Origin: an uncultured Rhodospirillaceae bacterium
GTDB taxonomy: Bacteria; Pseudomonadota; Alphaproteobacteria; Rhodospirillales; Casp-alpha2
Length of the DNA stretch: 64,000 nucleotides
Direction of reading: 5' to 3'
Assembly: GCA_913030825.1 (NCBI GenBank)
Contig: CAJWCU010000001.1
Coordinates: 124,001 to 188,000 of the forward strand
How positions within the stretch are numbered: position 1 is the stretch's first letter; the number at the start of each line of letters is the position of its first letter. Both the position numbers and the translations under genes were made by a program. The notes beneath the pieces are model-generated. The model ran no database searches, was not told the origin of the DNA, and saw only the letters and a list, made by a program, of their open reading frames with translations. This document shows positions 62,138-64,000 of the stretch, piece by piece.

Positions 62138-64000
62138 CTAATCGGCGCCCGCCGCCGCGGTGGCGGCAGGGGTGCTGCGTGTCGGCGCGCCGACGCGGTG
62201 GCGGCGGTCGGTCAGGCTGAGCGCCCCGCCGGCGACCATGATCATCAGGCCGCCCCACATCCAGGCGACCAGCGGATTGAAATAAAGACGCGTGACGAAG
62301 CCGGGCTTGCCCGATGGCGCCGTGCCCCGGTCGCCGACCACGGCGTAGATGTCGCCGGAGAACAGGGACTCGATCCCGGCCTCGGTCGTTGGCGTGCCCG
62401 AGACGTTATAGACGCGTTTTTCCGGCGTCAGCTGCACGATCTCGCGGCCGTTCTTGAACACCGTGAAATGTCCCAGGGTCGTGGCGTAGTTGGGGCCCTT
62501 GCCCTGGCGGGCGCCGTCGAAGCGGAATTCGTAACCGGACAGCGTCACCGTGTCGCCGGGCGCCATGACCTGGATGCTTTCCTTGACCCAGGCCCCCGCA
62601 CCCGTCATCCCGGCGATGGTCACGGCCAGGCCGAAATGCGCCAGGGTCATGCCCCAGGATGCGCGCGGCTGACGCGTCAGGCGCGACAGCGACCGGCCCA
62701 TGGGTTCGCGGAACAGGCGCACCCGTTCTGCCAATTCGACCAGCGTGCCGACGGCCAGCCAGGCCGCCAATGCCATCCCGACGATGCCCAGGAACGGCCC
62801 GTCGGTGACCAAGGCCCAGGCGCCGACGCCACCGATCGCGGCGGCGATCATGGCGGGCCACAGGCGGACAACGGCGGCGCGCCAATCGCCGCGTTTCCAG
62901 CTCAGCATGGGACCGACCGCCATCACCACGATCATCGGGATCATGATCGGAATGAACACGGCGTTGAAGAACGGCGGGCCGACGGAAACCTTGCCGCCGT
63001 CGACGGCGTCCAGAAGCAGTGGATAGAGCGTGCCCAACAGGACCACCGCCGTCGCTGTCGCCATGACGAGGTTGTTGAACAGCAGGCCGCCTTCGCGGCT
63101 GATCGGCTGGAACAGGCCGGTGGAGACCAGCTGCGGGCCGCGCCAGGCGTACAAGGCCAGCGAGCCGCCGATGACGATGATCAGCAGGACCAGGATGAAC
63201 ACGCCGCGCGCCGGGTCCGTCGCGAAGGCGTGGACGGAGGTCAGCACGCCCGAACGCACCAGGAAGGTGCCCAAAAGGCTCATGGAAAAGGTGATGATGG
63301 CGAGCAGGATGGTCCAGCCCTTGAGCGTGTCGCGTTTTTCCACGACCGTCGCCGAATGCAGAAGCGCGGTGCCCGCCAGCCAGGGCATGAAGGACGCGTT
63401 CTCAACCGGGTCCCAATACCACCAGCCGCCCCAGCCAAGCTCATAGTAGGCCCACCAGCTGCCGAGCCCGATGCCGGCGGTCAGGAAGGCCCAGGCGGCC
63501 AGGGTCCAGGGCCGCACCCAACGGGCCCAGGCGGCGTCGACGCGGCCTTCGATCAAGGCCGCAATGGCGAAGGAAAAGGCCATCGAGAACCCGACATAGC
63601 CCAGGTAGAGCATGGGCGGGTGGATCGCCAGGCCCGGGTCCTGCAACAGCGGGTTCAGATCGTTGCCGTTGGGCGGCGCCGGGATCAGCCGGTCGAACGG
63701 GTTCGACGTCATCAGGATGAACAGATAGAAGCCGACGGCGATCAGCGCCTGAACCGACAGCACGCGGGCCCGCAGGCTGGGCGGCAGGTTGGCGCCGAAG
63801 GCCGCGACGGCGGACCCGAACAGCGCCAGGATCAGCACCCAGAGCAGCATCGAGCCCTCGTGGTTCCCCCAGACGCCGGAGATCTTGTAGATCAGCGGCT
63901 TATCCGTATGGGAGTTCTGGGCGACATTGAGGACCGAGAAATCCGACGTGATGTAAAGATGCGTCAGGCAGCCGAAGGCGACGGCGACCAGAAGAAATTG
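62138..64000 (-). CDS. ccmF: Heme lyase subunit CcmF, 5' end cut by window edge
   Basis: CcmF is the large membrane protein that transfers heme to apocytochrome c. 620 residues are visible with many transmembrane helices. The frame is open to the right edge and reads GVWGNHEGS and [13 protein letters not shown]; the tryptophan-rich motif is [20 protein letters not shown]. The true start lies beyond the window. A 30-nt gap separates it from ccmG. Confidence 0.97.
   Translation of the reverse strand, partial: QFLLVAVAFGCLTHLYITSDFSVLNVAQNSHTDKPLIYKISGVWGNHEGSMLLWVLILALFGSAVAAFGANLPPSLRARVLSVQALIAVGFYLFILMTSNPFDRLIPAPPNGNDLNPLLQDPGLAIHPPMLYLGYVGFSMAFSFAIAALIEGRVDAAWARWVRPWTLAAWAFLTAGIGLGSWWAYYELGWGGWWYWDPVENASFMPWLAGTALLHSATVVEKRDTLKGWTILLAIITFSMSLLGTFLVRSGVLTSVHAFATDPARGVFILVLLIIVIGGSLALYAWRGPQLVSTGLFQPISREGGLLFNNLVMATATAVVLLGTLYPLLLDAVDGGKVSVGPPFFNAVFIPIMIPMIVVMAVGPMLSWKRGDWRAAVVRLWPAMIAAAIGGVGAWALVTDGPFLGIVGMALAAWLAVGTLVELAERVRLFREPMGRSLSRLTRQPRASWGMTLAHFGLAVTIAGMTGAGAWVKESIQVMAPGDTVTLSGYEFRFDGARQGKGPNYATTLGHFTVFKNGREIVQLTPEKRVYNVSGTPTTEAGIESLFSGDIYAVVGDRGTAPSGKPGFVTRLYFNPLVAWMWGGLMIMVAGGALSLTDRRHRVGAPTRSTPAATAAAGAD

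Overview
The window is 64 kb of dense, high-GC chromosomal DNA from an alphaproteobacterium, most likely a member of the Rhodospirillales or a close relative. The reasons are the blocks mdh-sucC, sdhCDAB, ffh-rpsP-rimM-trmD-rplS followed by leu genes, dapF-mtaB-ftsY and ccmF-ccmG-ccmH-ccmI, a mesaconyl-CoA hydratase of the ethylmalonyl-CoA type, and several large chemoreceptors. The content is mainly housekeeping. I found no rRNA, tRNA, CRISPR array, insertion sequence or prophage. High GC gives long open frames on the wrong strand of almost every gene; those were left out.

Layout. 0-8 kb: sucC (cut by the left edge) and mdh on the minus strand, a SAM methyltransferase, a soluble zinc-binding (CZB) chemoreceptor, nadC/nadA without nadB, and zapE. 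8-12 kb: a SAF-domain dehydrogenase, a sterol-desaturase-like membrane protein, a PaiB-like protein and a DUF6494 protein. 12-15.5 kb: sdhCDAB. 15.5-16.4 kb: the largest gene-free stretch (945 nt), with a GTATAC motif shared with the mdh upstream region and a compact three-way-junction RNA ending in a U tract. 16.4-22.6 kb: an MFS transporter, a frameshifted porin and two tandem transmembrane chemoreceptors. 22.9-25.8 kb: mesaconyl-CoA hydratase, a CitE-type lyase and pyridoxal kinase. 26.2-28.4 kb: a compact ArsR / SRPBCC / MoaD-like / BNR-propeller cluster with a clear dyad in front. 28.5-29.4 kb: a cobalamin riboswitch controlling a lone CbiM-like permease.

29.5-32.6 kb: asd, a membrane-anchored cytochrome c and a Tat-exported multicopper oxidase packed as one unit. 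32.8-35.8 kb: a DUF2254 membrane protein and an orphan PAS histidine kinase. 36-41 kb: leucine biosynthesis in the unusual order leuC-leuD-leuC-cupin-leuB, with a 206-nt tract identical between the two leuC copies. 41.2-45.1 kb: the ribosomal/SRP operon, whose S16 and L19 carry long low-complexity tails. 45.4-50.4 kb: an XRE regulator, an iron-sulfur protein, dapF, mtaB, ftsY and a HAD hydrolase. 50.4-58.3 kb: an amidase with a tiny overlapping partner, a YdbL/YnbE pair, several small conserved proteins, a Nudix hydrolase and a HAMP membrane protein with no recognisable output domain. 58.2-64 kb: pgk and the cytochrome c maturation genes ccmI, ccmH, ccmG and ccmF (cut by the right edge).

The genes together describe an aerobic, motile or chemotactic, respiring bacterium: TCA cycle enzymes, c-type cytochrome maturation, NAD, leucine and lysine-family biosynthesis, and acetyl-CoA assimilation with B12 dependence. 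The observations most worth following are the leuC duplication with gene conversion, the three-way-junction RNA at 16.2 kb, the MoaD-like/BNR-propeller cluster, the histone-like tail on malate dehydrogenase, and the cytochrome c that lacks the usual axial methionine.
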